This document shows, one piece after another, positions 32,230-43,715 of a stretch of DNA of 64,000 nucleotides (the first letter of the stretch is position 1; each line of letters starts with the position of its first letter). The translations under genes and the position numbers were made by a program. The notes below the pieces were generated by a model, which saw only the letters and a program-made list of their open reading frames with translations, did no database searches and was not told the DNA's origin. Origin of the DNA: Sthenelais limicola (Eukaryota > Annelida > Polychaeta > Phyllodocida > Sigalionidae); NCBI GenBank assembly GCA_942159475.1, contig OW804096.1, positions 139,613,442-139,677,441 of the forward strand. The letters run 5' to 3'.

Positions 32230-32748
32230 TGCCTCCCTCTCAGCTCTCCCGCCCTTGATATAACCATATTGAATGTGTTGATAAGGGCGTAAAGCAACCA
32301 ATCTCACTCACTCACTCCCTCTCAGCTCTCCTGCCCTTGATATAACCATATTAAATGTGTTGATAAGAGCGTAAAGCAACCAATCTCACTCACTCACTCC
32401 CTCTCAGCTCTCCCGCCCTTGATATAACCATATTAAATGTGTTGATAAGGGCGTAAAGCAACCAATCACACTCACTCCCTCTCAGCTCTCCCGCCCTTGA
32501 TATAACCATATTAAATGTGTTGATAAGGGCGTAAAGCAACCAATCACACTCACTCCCTCTCAGCTCTCCCACCCTTGATATAACCATATTAAATGTGTTG
32601 ATAAGGGCGTAAAGCAACCAATCTCACTCACTCACTCCCTCTCAGCTCTCCCGCCCTTGATATAACCATATTAAATGTGTTGATAAGGGCGTAAAGCAAC
32701 CAATCTCACTCACTCACTCACTCACTCACTCACTCACTCACTTACTCA
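32230..32748. repeat. 75-82-bp minisatellite, six units, ending in (CTCA)n
   Basis: Unit: CTCCCTCTCAGCTCTCCCGC, CCTTGATATAACCATATTAA, ATGTGTTGATAAGGGCGTAA, AGCAACCAAT plus a run of CTCA. Length differences between units (75 against 82 bp) are steps in the CTCA run, and the array finishes in a pure (CTCA)n tract of about 40 bp. Minus-strand open frames here are repeat translations. Confidence 0.93.
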
Positions 32749-32953
32749 AAACAGCCAATATTTGTATTCATATCACAACTGCCATGTTTAAATAGTGAAT
32801 TTAACTTGTGGAATCGTCCCTGAAATCGAAACTACAAAATTAACAACTCCTCGCTCCTAAATCCTGGGCCCCCAAGGCAGAATGCTGTAATTATAGAAGT
32901 CATTCATTAGTTCCCACATCTGGGATCTCTATTGCAGGGAATTGGTATTAAAA

Positions 32954-32973
32954 TTTTTTTTTTTTTTTTTTTT
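32954..32973. repeat. Poly-T run of 20
   Basis: Homopolymer tract; on the minus strand it could be the poly(A) tail of a retroposon, but no body was recognised. Confidence 0.8.
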
Positions 32974-33073
32974 AACTTTTATTTATACTGGGTGTGCAAA
33001 ATCCCAGACTAGGGTTTTTCACAAGCCCCAGGTGTCCCTCATAAATGACTGCATCCATGCAGAAATCATATCC

Positions 33074-33308
33074 GGGTCAGATTTTCAGAAAATGTACAAT
33101 TCAACTTCGCCAATCTTCTCAATTAACCCAAATTTCAGTCGAAAATAAAGTTCAAAATACAGTTCAACCAAACCAAACAGATTGCTAGAATCAATGTAAT
33201 GCCAAATACACTTGAATTTACCTAGAATTGGCCCAATTGCAGTCTACTTTAGCAGAATTTACTAAATGTGTACAGCTGACAATTGTACATTTTCTGAAAA
33301 TCTGACCC
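33074..33308. mobile_element. MITE-A copy 14 (forward)
   Basis: Intact TIRs, 235 bp. Flanking 4-mers do not match (ATCC/GTCT). Confidence 0.9.
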
Positions 33309-33478
33309 GTCTAGCTTCCCAACACAAAACGCATTGCGTAAATCAATTAGTTGCACAGTTAATACCACGCTAAGTTGTGAGCTAAATTTATAGCAACCAT
33401 TGTACAATACATGTAAATCAGCTATCTGGTGATGATCTTATCATATCTTATTAGTTGATTTATTTGGATGCAGTCATT

Positions 33479-33873
33479 TGTGATGTGTTTTAGGAAAATG
33501 AGTCATAAGTCGCAAAATTGATATTTTTCAAAGTGTTTTTTTCACAAAATCACATTATTGAAATGTTCTGAATTTTGGGGGGTTTATCACTTATACCTAT
33601 ATCAATCAATGTATCAAATTTCAGGGCAATCTATGTAATATATCCTTTCGTTTTAAAGGTCTTCATATGGACTACATTTATTTACTTTACTGTTTATTGA
33701 CCCCCAGAAATATTGGAAACATTTATTTTTCAAAAACGAAAATATCAAACTTAAAATCTAGAAATACTTATTAAATTATTAGACTGTTTACTATCATTGG
33801 AATCGGTTTGATCTCCTCTTTTCAAAATCTATTTTTTGCGACTTATGACTCATTTTCATGGAACACATCACAT
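33479..33873. mobile_element. MITE-B copy 7, near full length
   Basis: TGTGATGTGTTTTAGGAAAA to ATGGAACACATCACA, about 395 bp. Highly similar to copy 2 (shared tattgacccccagaaatattgg). Confidence 0.88.
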
Positions 33874-34071
33874 TTATGAGGGACATTAAATACTAACAAT
33901 CACCTGTGATAGAGATCCCAGATGTGGGAACTAATTGATTACGTCTATAATTACAGCATTCTGCCTTGGGGGCCCAGGATTTAGGAGCGAGGAGTTACAC
34001 AGTGTGGGCCGATATTGCCTATAGGTCAGAGGAATAAGATACGGACCAAAAGACTACAATTTAATGACAAA

Positions 34072-34283
34072 GTCTAGGCCCTAACCCTCAGATTAGATAA
34101 GAATGGTATGTCAGTGATTAGACGCCTACTTCACTAATCGGTTTTCTGGCCTAAGAGTAGACATTATAATGAGATTATAATGATATTTTGAGGTCTTAAT
34201 GGAGTTATAATGGCACTTTGCGGTTTGAGGCAAGAGGCTTTACCTCCGTTTGAAGGGACTCTCTCATCTTTGGGCCTAGACTG
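34072..34283. mobile_element. MITE-D copy 2, possible GACAAA target duplication
   Basis: GTCTAGGCCCTAACCCTCAG to TTTGGGCCTAGACTG, about 212 bp. GACAAA occurs immediately on both sides, suggesting a ~6-bp duplication. Confidence 0.78.
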
Positions 34284-34436
34284 GACAAATGATGGGATTC
34301 TCTGTCCTGCAGCACTCTGACGGAATGCTGTGAATCCCAATGAATGTCATTGTATTAGAAGTAAAGCATTGCATTCATGTTGAGAACTCATCTCACTTAG
34401 AATAATTAAATATATGAACTAACAAATTAAATTGAT

Positions 34437-34617
34437 GGGACAGATCATCAGAAAATGAAAAAATCAGCAGCGCAGCTCTACACATTCAGTAAATTCTGCT
34501 AAATCATACTGAAAAATGATAAATACTGGTTATATGTGAATATATCTGGTATTGCATTGATTTATAATATCTGTTTTGTTACATTGAAGAACTTTTTCAA
34601 CATAATTTTTGTCTTAG
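34437..34617. mobile_element. MITE-A copy 15 (reverse, right end missing)
   Basis: gggacagatcatcagaaaatg through the centre to aatttttgtcttag, where element E copy 2 begins. Confidence 0.72.
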
Positions 34618-34853
34618 AACCGCCACCCATAGCTCAGGTCCGGAGAACCATTGTATCCTAGAACCCCATTTAACTCACTATTCTAGCTCAAATCGATCTT
34701 AGCCTGTAAAAAGGCTGTCTGTTGTGGGACTCAACATCCCAATGTCCTGTTGGGAAGTCTAACACTCTAACCACTTGACCATAGGTAAGTATAGAGATCA
34801 TGCATATAAACACTAGGCATACCCATTGATGCATCACATTTTACGTGGAATCG
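34618..34853 (-). mobile_element. Element E copy 2, first part (with tRNA-like boxes)
   Basis: Shares gccaccca..ctc, ggagaacc, accccatttaactcac and the tRNA-like core with copy 1. The A-box-like TGGTCAAGTGGTTAGAGTG is on the minus strand near 34764-34785. Similarity stops at 34853 (acattttacg) and resumes at 35434. Confidence 0.6.
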
Positions 34854-35051
34854 ACCCATCGATGATTATATTTGGGGCTGACGCAGCAACTAATTAAAGC
34901 ATAATACACCTGCATCATGAGGACCAATTAGCGGCCCGCAACTATTACATCACTCATTCCACCTGGACCATTATTTGTCCTGCACTTGAGCTGCATAGAG
35001 GTGCAGGCTATTTGGAAATATGTAATCTTACCCTATTTGTGCTATGTATGT

Positions 35052-35284
35052 GGGTCAGATTTTCAGAAAATGTACAATTGGCAGCTGTACACATTTAGTA
35101 AATTCTGCTAAATTAGGCTGCAATTTAGTCAATACTAGGTAAATTCGAGAATATTGGGCATTGCATTAATTCTAGCAATCAGTTTGGTTAGGTTGAACTG
35201 TATTTTGAATTTATTTCCGTCTGAAATTTGGGTTATTTGAGAAGATTGGTGAAGTTGAATTGTACATTTTCTGAAAATCTGACC
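35052..35284. mobile_element. MITE-A copy 16 (reverse), ATGT target duplication
   Basis: Intact left TIR, right TIR ends gacca; ATGT on both sides. It lies inside the ~580 bp that separates the two parts of element E copy 2. Confidence 0.9.
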
Positions 35285-35433
35285 AATGTATTCTTACATG
35301 TGTTTTTGCTTGTATATGTTGATGATCTGTATTGGGTGAGAATAAACCCTTGCTTCGCTGGGTTCATGGCCAAACCTTATCTTCGTTCTATATCATTATT
35401 GATGGTAAAGCAAAATTACCCCAACATATCTTA

Positions 35434-35600
35434 CTTTAATCTGCCATTCTCCGCATGAATGGGGAAAATAAATTATCTATGAAGTTCCCTGTGTTAGCTG
35501 CAGGCGATTTAATGAATCAAATTATCATAAAAGTATATTTTGCATCTGCAATCTATTTATATAACAAGCAGGAATGTCTAGCTCTGCACGGTTCTCTGGG
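35434..35600 (-). mobile_element. Element E copy 2, second part
   Basis: tttaatctgccattctcc, gttagctgcaggcgatttaa, tgcatctgcaatctatttat and gaatgtctagctctgcac match the far half of copies 1 and 3. It is separated from the first part by an insertion that includes MITE-A copy 16. Confidence 0.62.
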
Positions 35601-35604
35601 AATG

Positions 35605-36133
35605 TAAACTATACATATTGTGGTAAGGGCAGCTTGGCAGATAAGCACTGTAGCCTGGGTTGTATTTCATAAAACAATTGTATGACCTAATCTTAAATGT
35701 AAGATCGTCCTATATGGGTTTAAGATACCATAAACATAACCATAAACAACGTGGAATCATAAATTTAAGACAGTTTTTACGAAGAAAGTTACTATTTACG
35801 GTTATACCGGTTATTGAATGCGTTTAATAATTTAGATATAGTTATTTTATCATTTCCTTTGAGATTTTCATGTAGAAAATAATATTGGTTGTGTGGCACT
35901 TAATTTATGAAGCTCACTATTTAATCCTATAATTATGTGCGAGCATTTCAACGATGTATCTTACATTCAGTCATAATTTAAGATCCTCTCATTGCTGAGA
36001 TACCTCATCTAGAAAACCGTATATTCATACCTAATAACATTGTACTAAGAGCATTGGATCAATCAAAGTTATTTTGATTAGTCGTCTACTTGAAAATAGT
36101 AGCTGTTGATACAGGCTGCTATTGTTCATATAT
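35605..36133. other. Unassigned sequence
   Basis: AT-rich; nothing recognised. Confidence 0.45.
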
Positions 36134-36357
36134 GGGTCAGATTTTCAGAAAATTGGCAGCTGTACATATCTAGGAACTTTTGCTAAATTAGGCTGAAAAA
36201 TGATGAATACCAGGTATATCCGAGTATATTTGGTATCGCATTGATTTAAAGTATCAGTTCTGTCATGTTAAACTGCATTTTAAAGCTCATTTTTGTCTTA
36301 AATCTGTGTTATTTGAGAGGATTGGTGAAGGTGAATTGTACATTTTCTTAAAATCTA
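36134..36357. mobile_element. MITE-A copy 17 (reverse)
   Basis: GGGTCAGATTTTCAGAAAAT followed directly by tggcagctgta (a ~9-bp deletion of gtacaat), right TIR worn (cttaaaatctatgc). Confidence 0.82.
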
Positions 36358-36635
36358 TGCTATTTAGGTAAAATGGCTCTCTATGCAGGATAAAGTACAT
36401 TACAAATATCTCTAATTTACGAGGATATTTAAAGCTGGTCCAACGTTGTTGTAAATTCACTTGTAAAACTGTGGTTAATGCTCCTATGCGATGTGTAGGA
36501 TCATTTGAAAGTATCTCATTTTCTATACGTATTTTCATACAAATTTCTCTTACATAAGATATTATCTTAAGCATTAGGATAATTAATTATGATTTTTTTA
36601 GGGCACAAGAGCATAACTAGTAACAAAATATTATG

Positions 36636-37013
36636 GAAAATTAATATTTTTCAAAGTGTTTTTTTCACAGGATCACATTAATGGAATGTTCTGATCTTTG
36701 GAGGGTTTATCAGTTATAGCTATATCAATTGATGTATTAAATTTCAGGACAATCTATGTAATATATCCTTTCGTTTTAAAGGTCGTCATATGGACTACAT
36801 TTAGTTACTTTACTGTGTATTGACCCCCAGATATATTGGAAACTTTTTTTTTCAAAAACGAAAATATCAAAATTAAAATCTAGAAATACTTATCAGATTA
36901 TTAGACTGTTTACTATCATTGGAATCGGCTTGATCTCATCTTTTCAAATATAATGGTATCTCAAAATCTATTTTTTGCGACATATGACTCATTTTTCTGA
37001 AACAAATCACATA
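36636..37013. mobile_element. MITE-B copy 8 (left TIR lost)
   Basis: Starts within the family at atggaaaattaatatttttc and runs to gaaacaaatcacat. It carries the 'gacccccagatatattgg' block like copies 2 and 7. Confidence 0.82.
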
Positions 37014-38671
37014 TGATACATCTTATACAGTATGATGTACATTATATCATACAATTTCATCTTATTTCTATGAAACACCTCCCTGCATTCTGATGGTATT
37101 TTGGATTCAGGGGGAAGCTACGTATTTCAACATAAATGATGATTTAAATTAGACATTAATTAAGATTTTGTTAGCATAATGCTTTAAATTATGTTGTTCT
37201 TAATAGGGTTAGACATAAGGGTCATAAAGCAATGTGTGAAAATATTCTAACTAGAAGAAAAGTTATACCCACACGACTATTCAGTAAAGGTAATAATGAC
37301 TTTTGATGACTCAAAACCAAGTTTAATGACTTTTCAGGACCTTAACAATTTATTTTCATTTTTGATAACTTTTAATACACATTTTGTAAATTCTGCTTCA
37401 AAATGTGAAATACTACGTATATTTGAGTATATTCTGTATAAAATCGATTGAACAAAACTTTTGTTTTGACGGTTTCAGCCTCACAAGGTCATCTCCATAA
37501 TATTAGTTAGAAATTATTTATTATAATTATATAACTGGATCCTCACTGTTGTGTAAGCGTATTCAAAGCTTTGTATAAGTTAATCACTGAGTGGGCAATA
37601 CAAGGGTCAGGCCGGGTCAAGGCGAACCAATCACAGGAACACAATGAACACAATGAACACACTGTACTGCTCATTATCGCCCACTCTCAATGATATGAAC
37701 ACGTTTACAGCCATACAAGGAGAATATAGGCCCCCGAAGACGCAATACTGTGCTATTCTTGCTTTTATTCCATGATTCTTAACTTATCACAACTTAATTT
37801 GCATTTATTTCATCAAACTGTGTTGTCTCCCAAGTCATGAACGGTTGTGACGTCACTGTAAAATACAGGGAGTTTATATTGTACACCTTTACACCTTTGT
37901 ACACCTGTACGCTCACGGCCAAATCATGGAATAAACAAGTAGATTAATAAATTGTAGTGATCATAACAGAATATGATTAAAGAAGGAATACAAAGATTTA
38001 ATGTAGGAAATATTAAAAACTCTATGATTATGTGGTAATTACTTATAATGTATTTGCCGGGCATTGTGTGCCTCCCTGGTGGCCACGGACAGAGTGATGT
38101 ACCATGCTGCCCTCTACACATGACTCCTATACCCTTCTCCCACGCCTCATCCAGCGCCCCCCCCCCCCCCCACACACACTTCTCCTCCAGCCTCCGCTCC
38201 TTCACAACCCCTCTCCCCTCTTCTTCTTCCACCCACCCTCCTACTCCTTCTCATCATGCCAGCCGGGGGGCCCATTTATTATTAATAACCTTGAACTAAT
38301 TAACTATGTAATTATTAATATAATTACGCCTGTAATGAACATTCACATTAATTGAACCTATTGATTGTTATTACCTGTATAAACGACTACATCATCACCT
38401 GTTGGGTAAATAAACATTCAATTTCCCACACTCACACTCTGTTTGGTTACTGGGGAGGAATACTCATAATGTAAAAAGAAATGTGGTTTTATATGTGATT
38501 CACCAGACCCCACTATTTCCTTGAATAATACTACAATGAAATATAGATTCAATTCATTTTTTTCACCCTGATGCCGGTTGCCGCTCAGAAAAAGCCTGCA
38601 TGTGTGTCTGGAAGAATGCTAAAGTAGAGAGTACACGCTTCTCTGAAGTTTGCGGCAGGTGTAGCACACTT
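37014..38671. other. Unassigned sequence with a pyrimidine-rich block
   Basis: A TGACGTCA palindrome (CRE-like) occurs at about 37849-37856 and a repeated 'tacacctttacacctttgtacacctgtac' motif, in short blocks, follows. At 38100-38270 the plus strand is strongly C/T-rich with a run of 15 C at 38157-38171. No exon could be supported. Confidence 0.45.
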
Positions 38672-38906
38672 GGGTCACATTTTCAGAAAATGTACAATTG
38701 GCAGCCCTACACATTTAGTAAATTCTGCTAAATTTGGCTGCAATTTGGTCAATACTAGGTAAATTCAAGTATATTCCGCATTGCATTGATTCTAGCAATC
38801 TGTTTGGTTAGGTTGAACTGTATTTTGAACTGTATTTCTGTCTTAAATGTGGGTTAATTGAGAGGATTGATGATGGTGAATTGTACGTTTTCTAAAAATC
38901 TGACCC
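38672..38906. mobile_element. MITE-A copy 18 (reverse), ACTT target duplication
   Basis: TIRs GGGTCACATTTTCAGAAAAT / TCTAAAAATCTGACCC, ACTT on each side. Confidence 0.9.
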
Positions 38907-39226
38907 ACTTGAGTGATTTTGTAATCCAAATATTTCATCATTCCTATGTCTCATTGCTCATAGAATTAATACTATGAGATGTGCGTAAATGTTTACGCAA
39001 TTTTGTACTGTTTCTAGGGACATTTCTGAGCGTGTGTGTCTGATATGCTTATTTATAACAACCACTCAGTGCATTCTTTGCATAATTATCACCAGCAGAA
39101 AATGGCCTCATACTACGCTAGCTTGCCAATTTTAAAGCCTTCATGAGTGAAGCCAAGGTCAGGGTTAGAGCAATCAAATATATGATCATAGAATAAGTAA
39201 AACAACAGGAAACCAACAGACTGGAA

Positions 39227-39449
39227 GGTCAGATCTACAGAAAACGTACAATTGGCCTTCACTAATCCTCTCAAATAACACAAATCGAATAAAAGAATCC
39301 GGTTCAAAATACAGTTTAACATAACCAGACAGATTTATTGAATGAATACAATACAGATATACCTAGTATTTATCAATTTTCACTCTAATTTAGCAGAATT
39401 GGAGAGATGTGTAGAACTGTAGATTGTGCATTTTCTGAAAATCTTACCC
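39227..39449. mobile_element. MITE-A copy 19 (forward, diverged subfamily)
   Basis: ggtcagatctacagaaaacg to ttctgaaaatcttaccc. It shares 'ttattgaatgaatacaatacag' with copies 11 and 24. Confidence 0.78.
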
Positions 39450-39516
39450 TTACGACTAATTTCTCTGTAACACATAATAAATAGCTTAGGAAGGAACATT
39501 TTAAGAAATGATTAAT

Positions 39517-39710
39517 CACTCTAGGTCCAAACCCTCAGATCAGATAAGAATAGTATGTCTATGGTATGTCAGCCTACCTCGCTCATAGGATTCCTTGCCT
39601 AGAACTCGGCGTTTTAATGGTCTTAATGGAATTATAATGGTACTTTGCGGTTTGAGGCAAGAGGCTTTACCTTCATTTGAAGGGACTCCCTCAACTTTGG
39701 GCCTAGACTG
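39517..39710. mobile_element. MITE-D copy 3
   Basis: CACTCTAGGTCCAAACCCTC to TTTGGGCCTAGACTG, 194 bp; TAAT-like sequence on both sides. Confidence 0.76.
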
Positions 39711-39752
39711 TAATTATGCAACCGACTCCAGTGCAGTAAAGAGCAACTCTTA

Positions 39753-40163
39753 AATGTGAGGTGTTTCAGGGAAATGAGTCACAAGTCGCAAAAAATGGAT
39801 TTTGAGATACCATTATGTTCGAAAAGATGAGATCAAGCCAATTCTAATGATAGTAAATATTATTGACAACTAAGAAGGGCTTCCATATTTCAAAATTGAC
39901 ATATAAATGTTTGAAAAAATATTTAGAAGATACTACTCGAAAAGTACTAGTAAAGTAGCTAAATATACTTTATAGGGTGACCTTAGAAATGCACAGATAT
40001 ATTTTATCAATCGGCCTTGAAATTTGGATCATATATTTATACGACTTGGGGCATTTGACAACCAAAAATTCAGAACATTCGTGCAAAGAGATCTTGTGAA
40101 TAAAATACTTTGGAGAATATCAATTGTGCGACTTATGACTTGTTTTGCTGAAACACCACACAA
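39753..40163. mobile_element. MITE-B copy 9 (reverse), near full length
   Basis: tgtgaggtgtttcagggaaa then gagtcacaagtcgcaaaaaa at the left, ...gtgcgacttatgacttgttt...caccacac at the right, about 411 bp, opposite orientation to copies 2-8. Confidence 0.85.
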
Positions 40164-40422
40164 ATAGAAAACCTTGAGTATGATACATGGGTATTTTTAC
40201 TTCCCTTCCCGTACACCCCGGCCTACTAGATTATTGTTTAGAAGATAGGCATCCCTCTGATCTCTTTTTCATCTCTCTACGCCATCGGGTTATTTTTGTG
40301 ATTGTTTTTCTTGGCCCTTGAGTAATTTATGATCACAGGAGTGTATGCGGAAGCAAAAAAGATAGTGTTACAATAGATAGTAAACCATATGTTGAGGGAG
40401 AAATAGAGGGTTTGTGTCCACG

Positions 40423-40530
40423 TCATTTGTTACATTAGTGACATTATTATGAAGTTAGTTACATTACCATTGAATTAGTTACTTTATCAGTAAATAAGTT
40501 ACTTTACCACTAAATTAGTTACTTCATGTG
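40423..40530. repeat. Degenerate ~22-bp tandem repeat (agttac motif)
   Basis: Four to five loose units of the type 'aattagttactttaccacta'. The core AGTTAC is also the core of the large 20-bp array 500 bp to the right, so the two may be related. Confidence 0.55.
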
Positions 40531-40565
40531 TAAATGTTTTGTAAATGTACTAGTGTGAGAGTTTC

Positions 40566-41057
40566 ATGACAGTGAGAAGTTATATTATTATTATATGTAG
40601 TGGGTCCGCCACCCGGAATACATCAATGCTGCCGACCATCGCCAACCACCAACCAGGCTACGACAGCGGGGGCACTTCTACTGGAGCCGGAGACGACCAC
40701 CAGTTCTGGCCGCTTCCGTCAGAGGGCGACATACGTCATCGTGCCGACAGCACTGCAGGCACCCTCCGACGGACGGTAGGCGGAGGATACTACTACCTCC
40801 GCAAGGGGATCCAGGCTTCGCTTAACACTAAGGACTCGAGCCGCACCGTGGACCGAGATACTTCTGTTGTTCAAATTAAGCACCCTTTGTTCAGAGACAA
40901 TACCTTTGTAACTGTATACCTTTGGGTATCACATGGTTCAAACAAATTTGCTCGTATTTGTGATTCTTTACCCAAACTCGGGCCCACGAATCTGCAGTTC
41001 ACTACATATATAATTTGTATTCATGTTGTCATATGCAGTTACATGGTGTTCTTGTAA
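40566..41057 (+). other. GC-rich island with an open frame, unknown product
   Basis: Between about 40600 and 40870 the sequence is markedly GC-richer than everything around it and open on the plus strand. From an internal Met it reads MLPTIANHQPGYDSGG ... DDHQFWPLPSEG ... GGGYYYLRKGIQASL. I do not recognise it. The island begins TGGGTCCGCCACCCGGA, which looks like the start of the internal region of an LTR retrotransposon (primer-site plus gag leader), but no LTR is visible on the left. A host exon or a foreign fragment remain possible. The last part of the frame runs into the 20-bp minisatellite. Confidence 0.35.
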
Positions 41058-43696
41058 GTTACATGGTGTTCTTGTAAGTTACACGGTGTTCTTGTAAGTT
41101 ACATGGTGTTATTGTAAGTTACATGGTGTTCTTGTAAGTTACATGGTGTTATTGTAAGTTACTTGGTGTTATTGTAAGTTACATGGTGTTATTGTAAGTT
41201 ACATGGTGTTCTTGTAACTTACATGGTGTTATTGTAAGTTACATGGTGTTATTGTAAGTTACATGGTGTTATTGTAAGTTACATGGTGTTCTTGTAAGTT
41301 ACATGGTGTTATTGTAAGTTACATGGTGTTATTGTAAGTTACATGGTGTTATTGTAAGTTACATGGTGTTATTGTAAGTTACATGGTGTTCTTGTAAGTT
41401 ACACGGTGTTATTGTAAGTTACACGGTGTTCTTGTAAGTTACATGGTGTTATTGTAAGTTACTTGGTGTTATTGTAAGTTACAAGGTGTTCTTGTAAGTT
41501 ACATGGTGTTATTGTAAGTTACTTGGTGTTATTGTAAGTTACACGGTGTTATTGTAAGGTACATGGTGTTCTTGTAAGTTACACGGTATTCTTGTAAGTT
41601 ACATGGTGGTATTGTAAGTTACATGGTGTTCTTGTAAGTTACATTGTGTTATTGTAAGTTACAAAGTGTTCTTGTAAGTTACACGGTGTTATTGTAAGTT
41701 ACATGGTGTTATTGTAAGTTACATGGTGTTATTGTAAGTTACAAAGTGTTCTTGTAAGTTACACGGTGTTATTGTAAGTTACATGGTGTTATTGTAAGTT
41801 ACATGGTGTTATTGTAAGTTACACGGTGTTATTGTAAGTTACATTGTGTTATTGTAAGTTACAAAGTGTTCTTGTAAGTTACACGGTGTTATTGTAAGTT
41901 ACATGGTGTTATTGTAAGTTACAAAGTGTTCTTGTAAGTTACATGGTGTTCTTGTAAGTAACATGGTGTTATTGTAAGTTACATGGTCTTATTGTAAGTT
42001 ACATGGTGTTATTGTAAGTTACACGGTGTTATTGTAAGTTACATGGTGTTCTTGTAAGTTACATGGTGTTATTGTAAGTTACACGGTGTTCTTGTAAGTT
42101 ACATGGTGTTCTTGTAAGTTACACGGTGTTATTGTAAGTTACATTGTGTTATTGTAAGTTACATGGTGTTATTGTAAGTTACACGGTGTTATTGTAAGTT
42201 ACACGGTGTTATTGTAAGTTACATGGTGTTATTGTAAGTTACATTGTGTTATTGTAAGTTACATGGTGTTATTGTAAGTTACACGGTGTTATTGTAAGTT
42301 ACACGGTGTTATTGTAAGTTACATGGTGTTATTGTAAGTTACACGGTGTTGTTGTAAGTTACACGGTGTTATTGTAAGTTACACGGTGTTATTGTAAGTT
42401 ACACGGTGTTCTTGTAAGTTACACGGTGTTATTGTAAGTTACATGGTGTTCTTGTAAGTTACATGGTGTTATTGCAAGTTACACGGTGTTATTGTAAGTT
42501 ACATGGTGTTCTTGTAAGTTACACGGTGTTCTTGTAAGTTACACGGTGTTATTGTAAGTTACATGGTGTTATTGTAAGTTACACGGTGTTGTTGTAAGTT
42601 ACACGGTGTTATTGTAAGTTACACGGTGTTATTGTAAGTTACACGGTGTTCTTGTAAGTTACACGGTGTTATTGTAAGTTACATGGTGTTCTTGTAAGTT
42701 ACATGGTGTTATTGCAAGTTACACGGTGTTCTTGTAAGTTACATGGTGTTCTTGTAAGTTACATGGTGTTCTTGTAAGTTACACGGTGTTATTGTAAGTT
42801 ACATGGTGTTATTGTAAGTTACATGGTGTTAATGTAAGTTACACGGTGTTATTGTAAGTTACATGGTGTTATTGTAAGTTACATGGTGTTATTGTAAGTT
42901 ACACGGTGTTATTGTAAGTTACACGGTGTTCTTGTAAGTTACACGGTGTTCTTGTAAGTTACACGGTGTTATTGTAAGTTACAAGGTGTTATTGTAAGTT
43001 ACATGGTGTTATTGTAAGTTACACGGTGTTATTGTAAGTTACATGGTGTTATTGTAAGTTACACGGTGTTATTGTAAGTTACATGGTGTTATTGTAAGTT
43101 ACACGGTGTTATTGTAAGTTACATGGTGTTATTGTAAGTTACATGGTGTTATTGTAAGTTACACGGTGTTATTGTAAGTTACATGGTGTTATTGTAAGTT
43201 ACACGGTGTTATTGTAAGTTACAAGGTGTTATTGTAAGTTACACGGTGTTATTGTAAGTTACATGGTGTTATTGTAAGTTACATGGTGTTATTGTAAGTT
43301 ACACGGTGTTATTGTAAGTTACATGGTGTTATTGTAAGTTACACGGTGTTATTGTAAGTTACATCGTGTTATAGTAAGTTACATGGTGTTATTGTAAGTT
43401 ACATGGTGTTATTGTAAGTTACATGGTGTTATTGTACGTTACATGGTGTTATTGTAAGTTACACGGTGTTATTGTAAGTTACACGGTGTTATTGTAAGTT
43501 ACATGGTGTTATTGTAAGTTACATCGTGTTATAGTAAGTTACATGGTGTTATTGTAAGTTACACGGTGTTATTGTAAGTTACATGGTGTTATTGTAAGTT
43601 ACATGGTGTTATTGTAAGTTACATGGTGTTATTGTAAGTTACATGGTGTTATTGTACGTTACATGGTGTTATTGTAAGTTACACGGTGTTATTGTA
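41036..43696. repeat. 20-bp minisatellite ACATGGTGTTATTGTAAGTT, about 133 units
   Basis: The unit repeats with no net insertion or deletion for 2.66 kb: every 60 bases the phase is unchanged. Two positions carry most of the variation: ACATGG or ACACGG, and ATTG or CTTG. CTTG units are confined to 41036-42960; every unit after that is ATTG (or ATAG). A block with the rare GTTGTAAGTT and ATTGCAAGTT variants occurs at 42301-42480 and again at 42541-42720, and ACAAAGTGTTCTTG recurs at 41661, 41741, 41861 and 41921. The array is not coding: TAA falls in every frame. Confidence 0.97.
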
Positions 43697-43715
43697 TGCA
43701 TTACACTCTAATTAG

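Noticed and set aside
32071..32617. Minus-strand repeated frames (ALINTFNMVIS)
   Set aside because: Translation of the 75-82-bp minisatellite.
37849..37856. TGACGTCA as a CRE promoter site
   Set aside because: An 8-bp match alone in 64 kb is weak, and no first exon or start site is visible next to it.
38048..38355. Pro/Ser/His-rich open frames at the C/T-rich block
   Set aside because: Low-complexity pyrimidine tract with a poly-C run; no splice sites or family resemblance.
41036..43696. CRISPR array
   Set aside because: The unit is 20 bp with no unique spacers, in a eukaryotic context without cas genes; it is a minisatellite.
41036..43696. Telomeric or interstitial telomere repeat
   Set aside because: Unit (ACATGGTGTTATTGTAAGTT) has no TTAGGG-like core.
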